Assembly (NCBI GenBank): GCA_934435205.1
Contig: CAKSAK010000002.1
Coordinates: 409,142 to 473,141, forward strand
DNA: 64,000 nt
Source: an uncultured Ruminococcus sp.
GTDB taxonomy: Bacteria > Bacillota > Clostridia > Oscillospirales > Ruminococcaceae
Direction of reading: 5' to 3'
The notes below the pieces were generated by a model. That model was not told where the DNA came from, did no database searches, and saw only the letters and a list, made by a program, of their open reading frames with translations. The first letter of the stretch is position 1. Every line of letters starts with the position of its first letter. The position numbers and the translations under genes were made by a program. Shown in pieces: positions 1-8,346 of this stretch.

Positions 1-1054
1 TGAAGAACTCACAGCCAAGCACGAAGAACAGGATTATTCCCTGCAAAACGTCTGAGCAGTAAGGTGAAAGCACGAACTCTGACGATACAACAGTACTTCC
101 CTTTTCCAAAACTGCGAACAGGAATGATACCACAAGTATGCCGAATGGATTAAGGTTTGCAAGCCATGCAACTATGATAGCCGTGAAGCCTACTCCGCCT
201 GCAACAGATGTTGAAAGTGTGTGTTCTGTTCCGCAAGCCTGCACCATTCCTGCGATGCCGCAGATAGCGCCGCTGAGGAACATAGTTCTTATCATTATCT
301 TGCTAGGGCTCATGCCTGCATATCTTGCAGTTGCATGGCTGTCTGATACTACAGTTATCTCGTAGCCCTGCTTTGTGTATTTAAGATAGATAAATACAAA
401 TATCACAAGCACCAGACCTATCACCCAGCCTATCTGCACGCCGCCTAGCGAGTCAAGCCATGCGTTAAGGTCAAATCTTGCTATCTTAGGATATCCCTTT
501 GACTCAGGGTCCTGCCATGCGCCCTTTGTGAGCCAGTCTATAACGTAAAGTGCGATATAGTTGAGCATAAGGGTGAGCAAAGTTTCGTTTGTGTCGAATT
601 TTGCCTTGAAAAATGCAGGGATAATGCCATACAGTCCTCCGCCTATCATCGCCGCAACGAACATAACAATGAAAAGCAGATAGTGAGGCATATCGTAATG
701 ATAAAGAGCGAAGTATGAAGCGAAAACTCCGCCCATTATTATCTGACCCTCTGCACCGATATTCCAAAACTTCATCTTAAACGCAAGCGTGATGCCAAGA
801 GAAGATATAAGAAGCGGTATCATTATCTTTATGGTCTCTTTGAACGGCATAAAAGGGTTTGCGGCGTTCTTGCCGATAAAAGCGCCCTTTACCATTTTCG
901 CATAGTATGAAATCGGATTCTTACCAAGAATAAGAATGAATATTCCGCCTGCACAAATAGCCAGAAGCACCGACAGAAGCCTTATGATAAGCTTTTGCTT
1001 GTTTGAACGTTCAGCACGCTTGGCTATTCTTATAAGCGGCTCTTTTTTTATCAT
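1..1054 (-). CDS. Nucleoside-type ABC transporter permease (partial)
   Basis: This is an integral membrane permease of the BPD_transp_2 / NupP family, which forms the inner-membrane channel of nucleoside or simple-sugar importers. The gene starts at an ATG at 1054, one base after the stop of the ATPase gene (TGATATG), so translation is coupled. The 351 visible codons stay open to the window edge, so the C-terminus lies outside. The protein has a basic N-terminus (MIKKEPLIRIAKRAERSNKQ) and then many hydrophobic segments. A loop with the family-typical GAEGQIIMGG sequence lies near residue 100. A second permease would be expected further downstream, outside the window. The family call is firm. 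The nucleoside specificity is inferred from the BMP and xpt neighbours. Confidence 0.85.
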   Translation of the reverse strand, partial: MIKKEPLIRIAKRAERSNKQKLIIRLLSVLLAICAGGIFILILGKNPISYYAKMVKGAFIGKNAANPFMPFKETIKIMIPLLISSLGITLAFKMKFWNIGAEGQIIMGGVFASYFALYHYDMPHYLLFIVMFVAAMIGGGLYGIIPAFFKAKFDTNETLLTLMLNYIALYVIDWLTKGAWQDPESKGYPKIARFDLNAWLDSLGGVQIGWVIGLVLVIFVFIYLKYTKQGYEITVVSDSHATARYAGMSPSKIMIRTMFLSGAICGIAGMVQACGTEHTLSTSVAGGVGFTAIIVAWLANLNPFGILVVSFLFAVLEKGSTVVSSEFVLSPYCSDVLQGIILFFVLGCEFF

Positions 1055-1055
1055 A

Positions 1056-2591
1056 TCAGCCAATGCCCAGCACCTCCTCCATTGTCGAGCCTGTCATCAT
1101 CATGCCCACCTGTTCCTTTGTGACCTTTTTGGCGTCACAAATACCTGTTATCTTGCCGTGACAAAGCACCATTATCCTGTCGCAAAGCTCCAGCAAAACG
1201 TCAAGGTCTTCGCCTATGAAAAGCACCGCCGTGTTCTTTTTCTTCTGCTCGTTAAGAAGCGAGTATATGAGATATGATGAGTTGATGTCAAGTCCACGAA
1301 CAGGATATGCGGTTATGAGCAGGTCAGGCTCACTGTGTATCTCTCGTCCAAGCAGGACCTTCTGAACGTTTCCGCCCGAAAGCATTCTTACAGGAAGCTC
1401 CGTGGACGGAGTTTTTATTTCAAGCTTTTCTATAAGCTCCTTTGAAAGCGCCTTAGCAGGCTTTCTGTCCACAAAGCAAAGCTTGCCCTGCTTGTATGTT
1501 TTAAGAAGCATATTGTCCGTCATACCCACCGAAGCGATAAGACCCATTCCAAGTCTGTCCTCAGGGATAAAGCTCATGCTTATGCCGAGATTTATTATCT
1601 CCTTAGGGGTCTTGCCTATGATATTCTCCTTGTTGTAAAGCACTGCGCCCTTTTCTATCTTCTGAAGCCCTGCGATAGTCTCGCAAAGCTCTTTCTGACC
1701 GCTTCCTGCAATGCCTGCCACGCCAAGTATCTCGCCTCTGTTTATAACAAAGCTTACGTCATCAAGAGCAATGCTTCCCTCAGAGTTCTTTACTGTCAGA
1801 TCGACCACGTTAAGTATCGGCTTTACGTTCACTGGTTCAGGTCTTTCTATTGAAAGCTCCACCGCCTTGCCCACCATAAGCTCAGTGAGCTGCTTTTCGC
1901 TGCTTTCGGCAGTGATTACAGTTTCAACGCTCTTGCCCTTTCGCAGTATGGTCACTCTGTCAGATATATCCATTACCTCGCCCAGCTTGTGGGTGATGAT
2001 AATGATAGCACAGCCCTGGGCTTTCATTTTTCTCAGGATATTGAAAAGCTTTTCCGTCTCCTGCGGAGTAAGAACAGCCGTAGGCTCGTCAAGAATAAGT
2101 ATCTTTGCACCCCTGTAAAGCACCTTTAGTATCTCAACTGTCTGCTTTTCGCTGACGGACATATTGTATACCTTTTTGTCAGGGTCAACTTCAAGGCCAA
2201 GCTGTTCAGATATCTTCTTTATCTCATCTCTTACAGCGCCCTTGCTTCTAAGCTTGCCCTTTGTGCCTGCCACAATGTTGTCTGCGGCGGAGAACACCTC
2301 CACAAGCTTGAAGTGCTGATGTATCATGCCTATGCCAAGTGAGATAGAATCCATAGGGGAGTTTATCGCCTCAGGCTTGCCGGCAATGTAGATATTGCCC
2401 TTGTCAGGGTGATAGATACCCGAAAGCATATTCATCAACGTTGTCTTTCCAGATCCGTTTTCGCCCAGCAGTGCAAGTATCTCGCCGTATTTTACTTCAA
2501 GATCAATGCCGTCATTTGCAACTACGCTGCCGAAAACCTTTGTTATCCCGCTGCATTTTACAGCGATCTCAGCAGATATTTCTTCACTCAT
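1056..2591 (-). CDS. Nucleoside-type ABC transporter, two-domain ATPase
   Basis: This 511-residue protein has two ABC ATPase domains in tandem, as in NupO/YufO and sugar-importer ATPases. The first domain has an intact Walker A (GENGSGKTT, near residue 43) and Walker B with LILDEPT. Its signature motif is weakened (MSVSEKQ). The second domain has the family's usual altered Walker A (GIAGSGQKE) and a good LSGGN signature. This asymmetry is normal for the family and does not indicate decay. An AGGAGC ribosome site lies 7 bases before the ATG. It would energise uptake through the permease encoded next. A partial terminator separates it from the upstream lipoprotein gene, so it is probably made in smaller amounts than the binding protein. 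Confidence 0.92.
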   Translation of the reverse strand: MSEEISAEIAVKCSGITKVFGSVVANDGIDLEVKYGEILALLGENGSGKTTLMNMLSGIYHPDKGNIYIAGKPEAINSPMDSISLGIGMIHQHFKLVEVFSAADNIVAGTKGKLRSKGAVRDEIKKISEQLGLEVDPDKKVYNMSVSEKQTVEILKVLYRGAKILILDEPTAVLTPQETEKLFNILRKMKAQGCAIIIITHKLGEVMDISDRVTILRKGKSVETVITAESSEKQLTELMVGKAVELSIERPEPVNVKPILNVVDLTVKNSEGSIALDDVSFVINRGEILGVAGIAGSGQKELCETIAGLQKIEKGAVLYNKENIIGKTPKEIINLGISMSFIPEDRLGMGLIASVGMTDNMLLKTYKQGKLCFVDRKPAKALSKELIEKLEIKTPSTELPVRMLSGGNVQKVLLGREIHSEPDLLITAYPVRGLDINSSYLIYSLLNEQKKKNTAVLFIGEDLDVLLELCDRIMVLCHGKITGICDAKKVTKEQVGMMMTGSTMEEVLGIG

Positions 2592-2692
2592 ACTTTCAGC
2601 TCCTTTTTATGAACTTCCTTAGATTTGCTAATGTCATCAGAAACCGACAGCAGAATTATCTGCTGCCGTATGCTCATATCATTAACAAAACA

Positions 2693-2711
2693 GGCGGCAA
2701 CCTGCGCCGCC
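2693..2711 (-). terminator. Weak terminator / attenuator between BMP gene and ATPase gene
   Basis: On the minus strand a GGCGGC / GCCGCC stem with a 7-base loop is followed by TGTTTTGTT, an imperfect U-tract. It sits in the 153-bp gap between the binding-protein and ATPase genes. It probably lets only part of transcription pass. Confidence 0.5.
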
Positions 2712-2744
2712 CGTATAAATGTTTTGTTAAGCTGTTAAGCCTTA

Positions 2745-3896
2745 TTACTTGACCTCAACGTTCTTGAAGTACCAGTTGATTCCGCCTGTGATAGTAGCGT
2801 CGTCAAGTGTCTTGCCCTCTTCACCAACCGTGTTGCCGTCGTTTGTTTCGATAACGCCGTCAAATACGTTGAAAGAGCCGTCCTCGATCTTAGCCTTAGC
2901 CTCGTCAACTGCCTTCTGCATATCCTCTGTGCAAAGATCCATGTTCAGAGGAGCGATGTCTACAAGACCGTCAGCCATGCCGCCGTAGTAGTTCTCACAC
3001 TTCCAGTTGCCATCTACGATCTGCTTTACCTGATATGTGTAGTATGCAGACCAGTTCCATAGAGTTGAAGTAAGTGTAGCCTTTGGAGCGTCCTTAGACA
3101 TATCTGTGTTGTAGCCTACGCCCCACTTGCCTGCGCTTTCAGCCTCGAGCTGTGGGTTAGGTGTGTCACAGTGCTGTGCGATAACGTCGCAGCCTTCAGA
3201 AAGAAGAGCCTTTGCAGCGTTTGTTTCCTCTGTTGGTGAATACCAGCTGTTTGTTACCTTTACATAAACCTTAGCGTCTGGGTTTACAGAATAAACGCCC
3301 ATTGCGAAAGCGTCGATACCGCCTGTGCACTCAGAGTTCTCGCTGCCCATAGCGGAAACGTAACCGATAAGGTTTGACTCTGTCTTCATACCTGCAACGA
3401 TACCTGTGAGATATCTTGCCTGATAAATTCTTCCGAAGTAGTTGTTAAGGTTCTTGCCGTTGTTCTTGTAGCCTGTGCCGTGGCAGAAATAAACGTCAGG
3501 ATATTCCTCTGCGAGGGATTCCATTTTGTCCATATAGCCCCAGCTTGTGCCGAAGATGATGTTGCAGCCGTCCTCGATGCACTCACGGATAGCTGTTTCT
3601 GTAGCAGCAGGGTCGCTGTCTGATACGTTGTTCTTTCTTACGATCTGATCGTCCTTAAGTCCAAGCTCCTTCTGCATACCAACGATACCCTGATCGTGAG
3701 CGTATGTGTAGCCTGAACCGTCGGCAGGGTTGCCGATGTGTATAACACCGATCTTTACAGTGTCATAGCTGAGAGTTGCCGTCTGATTGTCAGCCGACTT
3801 CTGTGATGCTTCGTCCTTAGCAGATGTACAAGCTGTAAGAGCAGTTACAGCAAGAGCCGCAGAAAGAACGAGTGCAAGAATACGTCTTACCTTCAT
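2745..3896 (-). CDS. BMP family substrate-binding lipoprotein (purine nucleoside uptake)
   Basis: This 383-residue extracytoplasmic binding protein belongs to the Med/BMP (PnrA-like) family. It has a lipoprotein signal peptide with an LTAC lipobox; the cysteine near residue 23 would be lipidated. The mature domain opens with the family-typical VKIGVIHIGNPADGSG stretch. It also contains a central segment of the kind NIIFGTSWGYMD and a C-terminal DGLVDIAPL segment. A GGAGG ribosome site lies 10 bases before the ATG. It lies 45 bp after xpt and is followed by ABC ATPase and permease genes. This arrangement is expected of a nucleoside importer paired with purine salvage. Purine nucleosides are inferred as ligand; the sequence alone does not prove it. 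Confidence 0.88.
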   Translation of the reverse strand: MKVRRILALVLSAALAVTALTACTSAKDEASQKSADNQTATLSYDTVKIGVIHIGNPADGSGYTYAHDQGIVGMQKELGLKDDQIVRKNNVSDSDPAATETAIRECIEDGCNIIFGTSWGYMDKMESLAEEYPDVYFCHGTGYKNNGKNLNNYFGRIYQARYLTGIVAGMKTESNLIGYVSAMGSENSECTGGIDAFAMGVYSVNPDAKVYVKVTNSWYSPTEETNAAKALLSEGCDVIAQHCDTPNPQLEAESAGKWGVGYNTDMSKDAPKATLTSTLWNWSAYYTYQVKQIVDGNWKCENYYGGMADGLVDIAPLNMDLCTEDMQKAVDEAKAKIEDGSFNVFDGVIETNDGNTVGEEGKTLDDATITGGINWYFKNVEVK

Positions 3897-3941
3897 GTTT
3901 GATCTTCCTCCATAAAATATTTATTGGTAACGCCTTGTGCG

Positions 3942-4517
3942 TTAGTCCCTGAAAGTGATAGTGCCGTTGTCCATAGAGTCAACGATAGCAAGAGATTCGA
4001 GCTTCACGCCCATGTCACGGATAGTCTTTCCGCCAACCTGGAAGCCCTTTTCGATAACGATACCTGCTCCCGCAAGCTCAGCCCCCGACTGCTTCACGAT
4101 ATCAATAAGTCCCATAAGAGCGCAGCCGTTTGCAAGAAAATCGTCTATGATAAGCACCTTGTCGCCCTTGCCGAGATATTTTTCAGATACCATAACGTCA
4201 TATGTAACGCCCTTTGTGTAGGACTTTACCTGAGTAACGAACATTTCGCCGTCAAGATTTTTGCTGAGGGTTTTCTTTGCGAAAATAACAGGGCAGTTGT
4301 TAAAATGCTGTGCCGCAATGCAGGCAATGCCGATACCGGATGACTCGATAGTGAGTATCCTGTTCACCCCTGCTCCTGCAAATCTCTTAGCAAACTCCTC
4401 GCCGATATCGTTGAAAAGCTTTACGTCCATTTGGTGGTTAAGGAATTTATCAACTTTGAGAACGTTTCCTTCCTTTACTACTCCGTCCTTAAGAATACGC
4501 TGTTTTAAAATTTCCAT
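3942..4517 (-). CDS. xpt: Xanthine phosphoribosyltransferase
   Basis: This 191-residue type I phosphoribosyltransferase converts xanthine and PRPP to XMP in purine salvage. The PRPP-binding loop is visible as KVLIIDDFLANG near residues 122-133. The N-terminal MEILKQRILKDG and the FLNHQMD segment are characteristic of Xpt, and the length is that of the family. I chose the ATG at 4517 because GAGG lies 8 bases before it; an in-frame start further upstream would lack a ribosome site. It leads an operon with a nucleoside importer. A near-consensus promoter lies about 70 bp upstream. I looked for a purine riboswitch in the leader and saw none. Confidence 0.95.
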   Translation of the reverse strand: MEILKQRILKDGVVKEGNVLKVDKFLNHQMDVKLFNDIGEEFAKRFAGAGVNRILTIESSGIGIACIAAQHFNNCPVIFAKKTLSKNLDGEMFVTQVKSYTKGVTYDVMVSEKYLGKGDKVLIIDDFLANGCALMGLIDIVKQSGAELAGAGIVIEKGFQVGGKTIRDMGVKLESLAIVDSMDNGTITFRD

Positions 4518-4586
4518 GATCTTTTCCTCACGATACAAAAATAGTTAATTATATTATTTTACATCAAAAAGCAACTACATAAAAAG

Positions 4587-4615
4587 ATTATACTACACTT
4601 TCGACGATTATTCAA
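4587..4615 (-). promoter_or_regulatory. Sigma-A promoter of the xpt operon
   Basis: On the minus strand the -35 element is TTGAAT (4610-4615) and the -10 element is TATAAT (4587-4592), with a 17-bp spacer. The leader to the xpt start is about 62 bases. Confidence 0.8.
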
Positions 4616-4679
4616 TTGCTATGGCACGTTAAAAGTTTAACATTCTATTAATTTTCAACGTTCTTTTCTGCATTGTGCA

Positions 4680-4710
4680 AAAAAAAATCCGCCTGAGATC
4701 TCAGACGGAT
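4680..4710 (-). terminator. Intrinsic terminator after the 4718-5500 gene
   Basis: ATCCGYCTGA pairs with TCAGRCGGAT, giving an almost perfect palindrome. On the minus strand it is followed by nine T. It lies immediately downstream of the gene and insulates xpt. Confidence 0.9.
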
Positions 4711-4717
4711 AAAAGCA

Positions 4718-5500
4718 TTATTTTTCTTTTACTTTTCTTGAAGCTATCTTAGCCGTGTTCGGCATACAGAGCATAGCGGCGGAGCTTTCGTAAATCGTAA
4801 CATATATAGGGGAGTTCGTCAAATTGCAGAAAATAAGGTTTTTCGTGTCACAGTCATAAAACTCCATAAGCTCGCTGTCGATATAATATCTCCCCAGCGT
4901 ATCCCATGATTCCAGCTTTTCTGTGCTTTCCGCAAGCCCCACCGAGTCAATTACTATCCCAACGTTCACATCTGCAAAAACAGGCACTATCCCATTCTCA
5001 CCCTTGTAAAACATCTTGTTTCCCTGTGGGTCAGTGCCGTAATAGCATATAACAAGAGTATCTTCAGGCAACTCATTTGCAACGTCAGCCTGTTCATTAT
5101 CACAAAGCCTCTGACATATTGTGAAAAATTTATCAAGCTGTGTCATGAGCTTTTCTCTCTGCATCTTAGCTGTTTCAGCAAGCTCACTGCTTCCTGTTTT
5201 TTGTGCGGCATTTTCAGCGATATCACAGTCGAAATAATCGCTTGGCGTTTTAAGCTCATAAACGTTGTTTATTGTTTTGGCAAAAAGCTTTCCGTCCTCG
5301 GAGTATACCGAGGTGACAGGAGAACTGCGTATGAATTTTCCGTCAGGGAACTTTTGACTGCCATATACAAGACCTTGAACGCAGTAAAACACTGTGTCGT
5401 CCGTGATAGGGTCAGGAAAACAGCTTTGAGCCGTGTTTGGATATGAAAAAAGCGAATTTTTCAAATTTCTTATTGCCACACGCCACTTGTCAAGATACAT
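4718..5500 (-). CDS. Conserved hypothetical protein
   Basis: I do not recognise this 260-residue protein. It has no signal peptide or membrane segment, so it is probably cytoplasmic. The N-terminus (MYLDKWRVAIRNLKNSLF) looks helical. The middle has a charged helical stretch, and the C-terminal half is beta-rich with segments such as GNKMFYKGENGIVPVFADV. I chose the ATG at 5500 because GGGAG lies 5 bases upstream; an in-frame ATG nine codons earlier has no ribosome site. It is a single-gene unit with its own consensus promoter and terminator. The neighbouring genes give no functional clue. Confidence 0.75.
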   Translation of the reverse strand: MYLDKWRVAIRNLKNSLFSYPNTAQSCFPDPITDDTVFYCVQGLVYGSQKFPDGKFIRSSPVTSVYSEDGKLFAKTINNVYELKTPSDYFDCDIAENAAQKTGSSELAETAKMQREKLMTQLDKFFTICQRLCDNEQADVANELPEDTLVICYYGTDPQGNKMFYKGENGIVPVFADVNVGIVIDSVGLAESTEKLESWDTLGRYYIDSELMEFYDCDTKNLIFCNLTNSPIYVTIYESSAAMLCMPNTAKIASRKVKEK

Positions 5501-5533
5501 TTTTTCTCCCTCGCTTTCAGCATTCATACCTAT

Positions 5534-5562
5534 ATAATATCAGATAGAGTATATTTTGTCAA
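5534..5562 (-). promoter_or_regulatory. Sigma-A promoter of the 4718-5500 gene
   Basis: TTGACA (5557-5562) and TATTAT (5534-5539) on the minus strand, with a 17-bp spacer. The leader is short, about 27 bases. Confidence 0.75.
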
Positions 5563-5585
5563 TAAAGCAGACAGCTTAATAGAAG

Positions 5586-5618
5586 AAAAAAGTCCCCCGC
5601 TTATCGCAGAGGACTTTT
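5586..5618 (-). terminator. Intrinsic terminator after the EAL-domain gene
   Basis: AAAAGTCC and GGACTTTT form the stem around a 15-base loop. On the minus strand a T-run follows. It is placed 5 bases after the stop codon. Confidence 0.85.
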
Positions 5619-5622
5619 CAAA

Positions 5623-8163
5623 TCATTTCGTTCGGCTAAAATATTTTTCATTTGCACTGCCTGAAATATTGATCTTTATAAGATTGTTCGTTCTCAGGCG
5701 TACCAGCTCATCTATATACGGCTTCATAACAAAGTCTGAAACTCTGTTCTTCAATTTTGTCATGCCTTTAAGCACGCCATGGGCCTGGGTTATAGCAATA
5801 ACGGGGAGCCTTCTTTCATCAATGTCAAGAGGAAATTCGTCGTCCTTGGAAATAAGCTGTATGTCAAAATAAATAAGGTCGATATCCTCGTTAAGAAGAA
5901 TCTTTTTGCCGTCATGAATGGTTTCTGCCGTGAAAACAATGTTTTCCTGAGAAAGTATCTCTTCGAGCTGACAGCGTGCGTCGCTGTTGTTGCTGACAAT
6001 AAGGATCTTGTGTTTTCGTTCTATTTCGCTTTGGATATAGTTCTTATAGTCGTTTATGCGTTTATCCATGAACACCATGTCGGTCACATCCGTGAGATAT
6101 GCTATAAGCACAGAGCTTACCCCTGTTTCGCTGACGAATCGTAAATGCGTCCTGAACCAGTGCTTCTTGCCATTTATATCGTGCATACTGAGAACACATT
6201 CTGCTCTGTCCTTGCTCTCTATGACCTTGTTTATAGTGTTTGTAAATTTCTCCTTGCATTCGCTGTCAACGCAGTTCACAACATTGAATTTGCCGTAAAA
6301 ACTGCTGTCATAGCCGTATTTTTGTGAAAACGCCTTGTTTGAACATACCACTTCCACTGTGCCGTCCGGAAAACATTCATATATCATAGCGGGTTGGTCG
6401 ATGCTGTCGATATATACCAGCAATCCTCCTCCCTTGCCCCACAGCGGGTCGTTTGCCAACGTGCTGTTCTCAGGCACAGGCTGTTCCTCCTGATCTGAGA
6501 TAAGCTTTTCATAGTCTGACGCAGGCAAAGGCTTTGAAAAATAGAAGCCCTGAATGTAGTCACAGCCTACGCTTTTCAGAAAGTCTACCTGCTCCGCTCT
6601 GTCAACGCCTTCCGCTATAACAGGGATATTGAGCCATTTGGCCATTCTGATAACAGAAGAAATTATAGTTTCTGCACGGCCGTCATACTTTGCCTTGAAC
6701 ATGAACATCATGTCCATTTTTAGTTCGTCCACCTGAACATCTTTGAGTACGTTCAGGGAAGAATAGCCGCTGCCGAAATCGTCCATGAGGATAGTAAAGC
6801 CATTATTTCTGAGCTGACTGGTGATATCATCTATCATTATGTTGTCGTCAGTATAAACGCTCTCCGTTATTTCTATATTGAAATATTTCGGCTCAATGTC
6901 ATACTTTCTGGTAAGCTCTATGATGATCTTCGACAGATTAGGGTTATGAAGATTGACCCGTGAAACGTTTACAGACACGGGGAAAAGAGGTACTCCCTTG
7001 TCTTTCCATTCCTTGAGCTGTTTACATACGCACTCCCATATGTAGAAATCAAGCTTTGAGATAAATCCGTTTTTCTCGAATATAGGAATGAACAATCCAG
7101 GCGAAATGAAGCCCTTTGTTGGGTGTATCCACCTTGCAAGAGCCTCCGCACCCACAGGCTTGTTTGTCTTTACATCATACTTAGGCTGATAGTAAGGCAC
7201 AAACTCGTGGTTTTCAAGAGCGTCGCTCATTTCATTTATTATATTCTGCTCATTTTCAATAGAAAGCCGCATTTTGTCATCGTAAAAAGCATAGCTTTTC
7301 ATATAATGCCCTTTTACAGTTTTAGCGGCAAGAGCGGCACGGTCGCACATGAAGGATATTGGCAGGCTTCTGTCAGTCACCACATAAACACCGTAAACGA
7401 TCATGATGTTATAGCTTGCGGACAGTTTTTTCATGTTTTCAACAGCCTGCTCTATCTGCTTTACTGTTTCTTCCTTGCCCTGATAAGGGGTGAAGATACC
7501 GAAAACGTCAGCGTCTATCCTGCCGAAGGTACAGCATTCCGTTGTTTTTGCAAAATCTCTTATACGTTTTGCAACATGCTTTAGCAGTCTGTCTCCATAC
7601 GCAGTGCCGAAAAATGAATTTATAAGCTTGAAACGGTCGATATCGAGTCTTAAAAAAGCGAACTGCTTGTCAGGATTAGCCTTAAGAAGTGCCTTTGATG
7701 CACTGAAAAATTTATTCTTTGAATATATCTCCGTAAGAGGGTCGTAGTTCATAACATTATTAAGCTCTTTGAGAAGCGTTACCTGCCCTCTGGCTATAAC
7801 ATTTTTGAGCCTTAGCTTTATGATATCAGCGTCATAAGGCTTTGGAACAAAGTCCCACGCACCGCTTTCAAGCACCTTTTTTTCAGTGTCTCTGTCTGAT
7901 TTTTCTGTTAGTATTATAACAGGTATCTGAGATAAGGCTTTATCCTGCTTTATTTTATCCATGAACTCATATCCGTCCATTTCAGGCGTTATAATATCCA
8001 GTATTATAGCGTCAACTTTTTTAGCCTGTTTTTTTAGCTTTGTAAGAGCCTGTATGCCATTTTCTGCTTGGATCACAGTATAGTCAGAATGTAGTATGTC
8101 GCAAAGTACAGATCGGTTCGTTGTGCTGTCGTCAATGACAAGCACGGTTTTCTGTATGTCCAT
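5623..8163 (-). CDS. REC - degenerate GGDEF - EAL - PAS - REC signalling protein
   Basis: This 846-residue cytoplasmic protein likely lowers c-di-GMP. A receiver domain (1-125) has the phospho-acceptor aspartate in AIILDIITPEMDGYEF and lysine in FVPKPYD. A GGDEF-like domain (135-300) carries RIDADVF where GGDEF should be, so it is probably not a cyclase. The EAL domain (305-560) keeps EALARW, NVSRVN, EITES, DDFGSGYSS, AEGV and QGFYFSKPLP, the residues needed for phosphodiesterase activity. A PAS-like domain (590-720) and a second, weaker receiver domain (725-840) follow. The gene has its own promoter and terminator and an upstream palindrome. The output behaviour cannot be deduced from context. 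Confidence 0.9.
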   Translation of the reverse strand: MDIQKTVLVIDDSTTNRSVLCDILHSDYTVIQAENGIQALTKLKKQAKKVDAIILDIITPEMDGYEFMDKIKQDKALSQIPVIILTEKSDRDTEKKVLESGAWDFVPKPYDADIIKLRLKNVIARGQVTLLKELNNVMNYDPLTEIYSKNKFFSASKALLKANPDKQFAFLRLDIDRFKLINSFFGTAYGDRLLKHVAKRIRDFAKTTECCTFGRIDADVFGIFTPYQGKEETVKQIEQAVENMKKLSASYNIMIVYGVYVVTDRSLPISFMCDRAALAAKTVKGHYMKSYAFYDDKMRLSIENEQNIINEMSDALENHEFVPYYQPKYDVKTNKPVGAEALARWIHPTKGFISPGLFIPIFEKNGFISKLDFYIWECVCKQLKEWKDKGVPLFPVSVNVSRVNLHNPNLSKIIIELTRKYDIEPKYFNIEITESVYTDDNIMIDDITSQLRNNGFTILMDDFGSGYSSLNVLKDVQVDELKMDMMFMFKAKYDGRAETIISSVIRMAKWLNIPVIAEGVDRAEQVDFLKSVGCDYIQGFYFSKPLPASDYEKLISDQEEQPVPENSTLANDPLWGKGGGLLVYIDSIDQPAMIYECFPDGTVEVVCSNKAFSQKYGYDSSFYGKFNVVNCVDSECKEKFTNTINKVIESKDRAECVLSMHDINGKKHWFRTHLRFVSETGVSSVLIAYLTDVTDMVFMDKRINDYKNYIQSEIERKHKILIVSNNSDARCQLEEILSQENIVFTAETIHDGKKILLNEDIDLIYFDIQLISKDDEFPLDIDERRLPVIAITQAHGVLKGMTKLKNRVSDFVMKPYIDELVRLRTNNLIKINISGSANEKYFSRTK

Positions 8164-8177
8164 GTGCAGCTCCCTCT

Positions 8178-8200
8178 GTTATATTGCAGCTCAATATAAC
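8178..8200 (-). promoter_or_regulatory. Perfect inverted repeat in the 5' leader of the EAL gene
   Basis: GTTATATTG and CAATATAAC flank a 5-base loop. The repeat lies between the promoter and the ribosome site (GAGGGAG) of the EAL gene. It could be a repressor operator or an mRNA hairpin. Confidence 0.5.
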
Positions 8201-8214
8201 GTTTTCATACCATA

Positions 8215-8243
8215 AGTATACAACATATCAGGAGGATTTTCAA
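8215..8243 (-). promoter_or_regulatory. Sigma-A promoter of the EAL gene
   Basis: TTGAAA (8238-8243) and TATACT (8215-8220) on the minus strand, spacer 17 bp. Confidence 0.7.
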
Positions 8244-8346
8244 CATTTTTATCAGTGCTTGCAGGCTTTTTTGGATTATTCGTTATAAATAGCTATTTTT
8301 GACTATCCAAAATACAAATAATTTGGTACAGTTTGCATGAGCCGTA

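Noticed and set aside
504..767. Open frames inside the permease, ATPase, fab and GH3 genes on either strand
   Set aside because: They are shadows of well-supported genes, with composition unlike proteins and without ribosome sites.
1630..1730. Decayed second ATPase domain in the nucleoside ABC protein
   Set aside because: The altered Walker A (GIAGSGQKE) is normal for this transporter family.
4518..4680. Purine riboswitch in the xpt leader
   Set aside because: xpt operons often have one, but the leader after the promoter is only about 60 bases and AT-rich, and I see neither the paired helices nor the conserved loop sequences of the purine aptamer.
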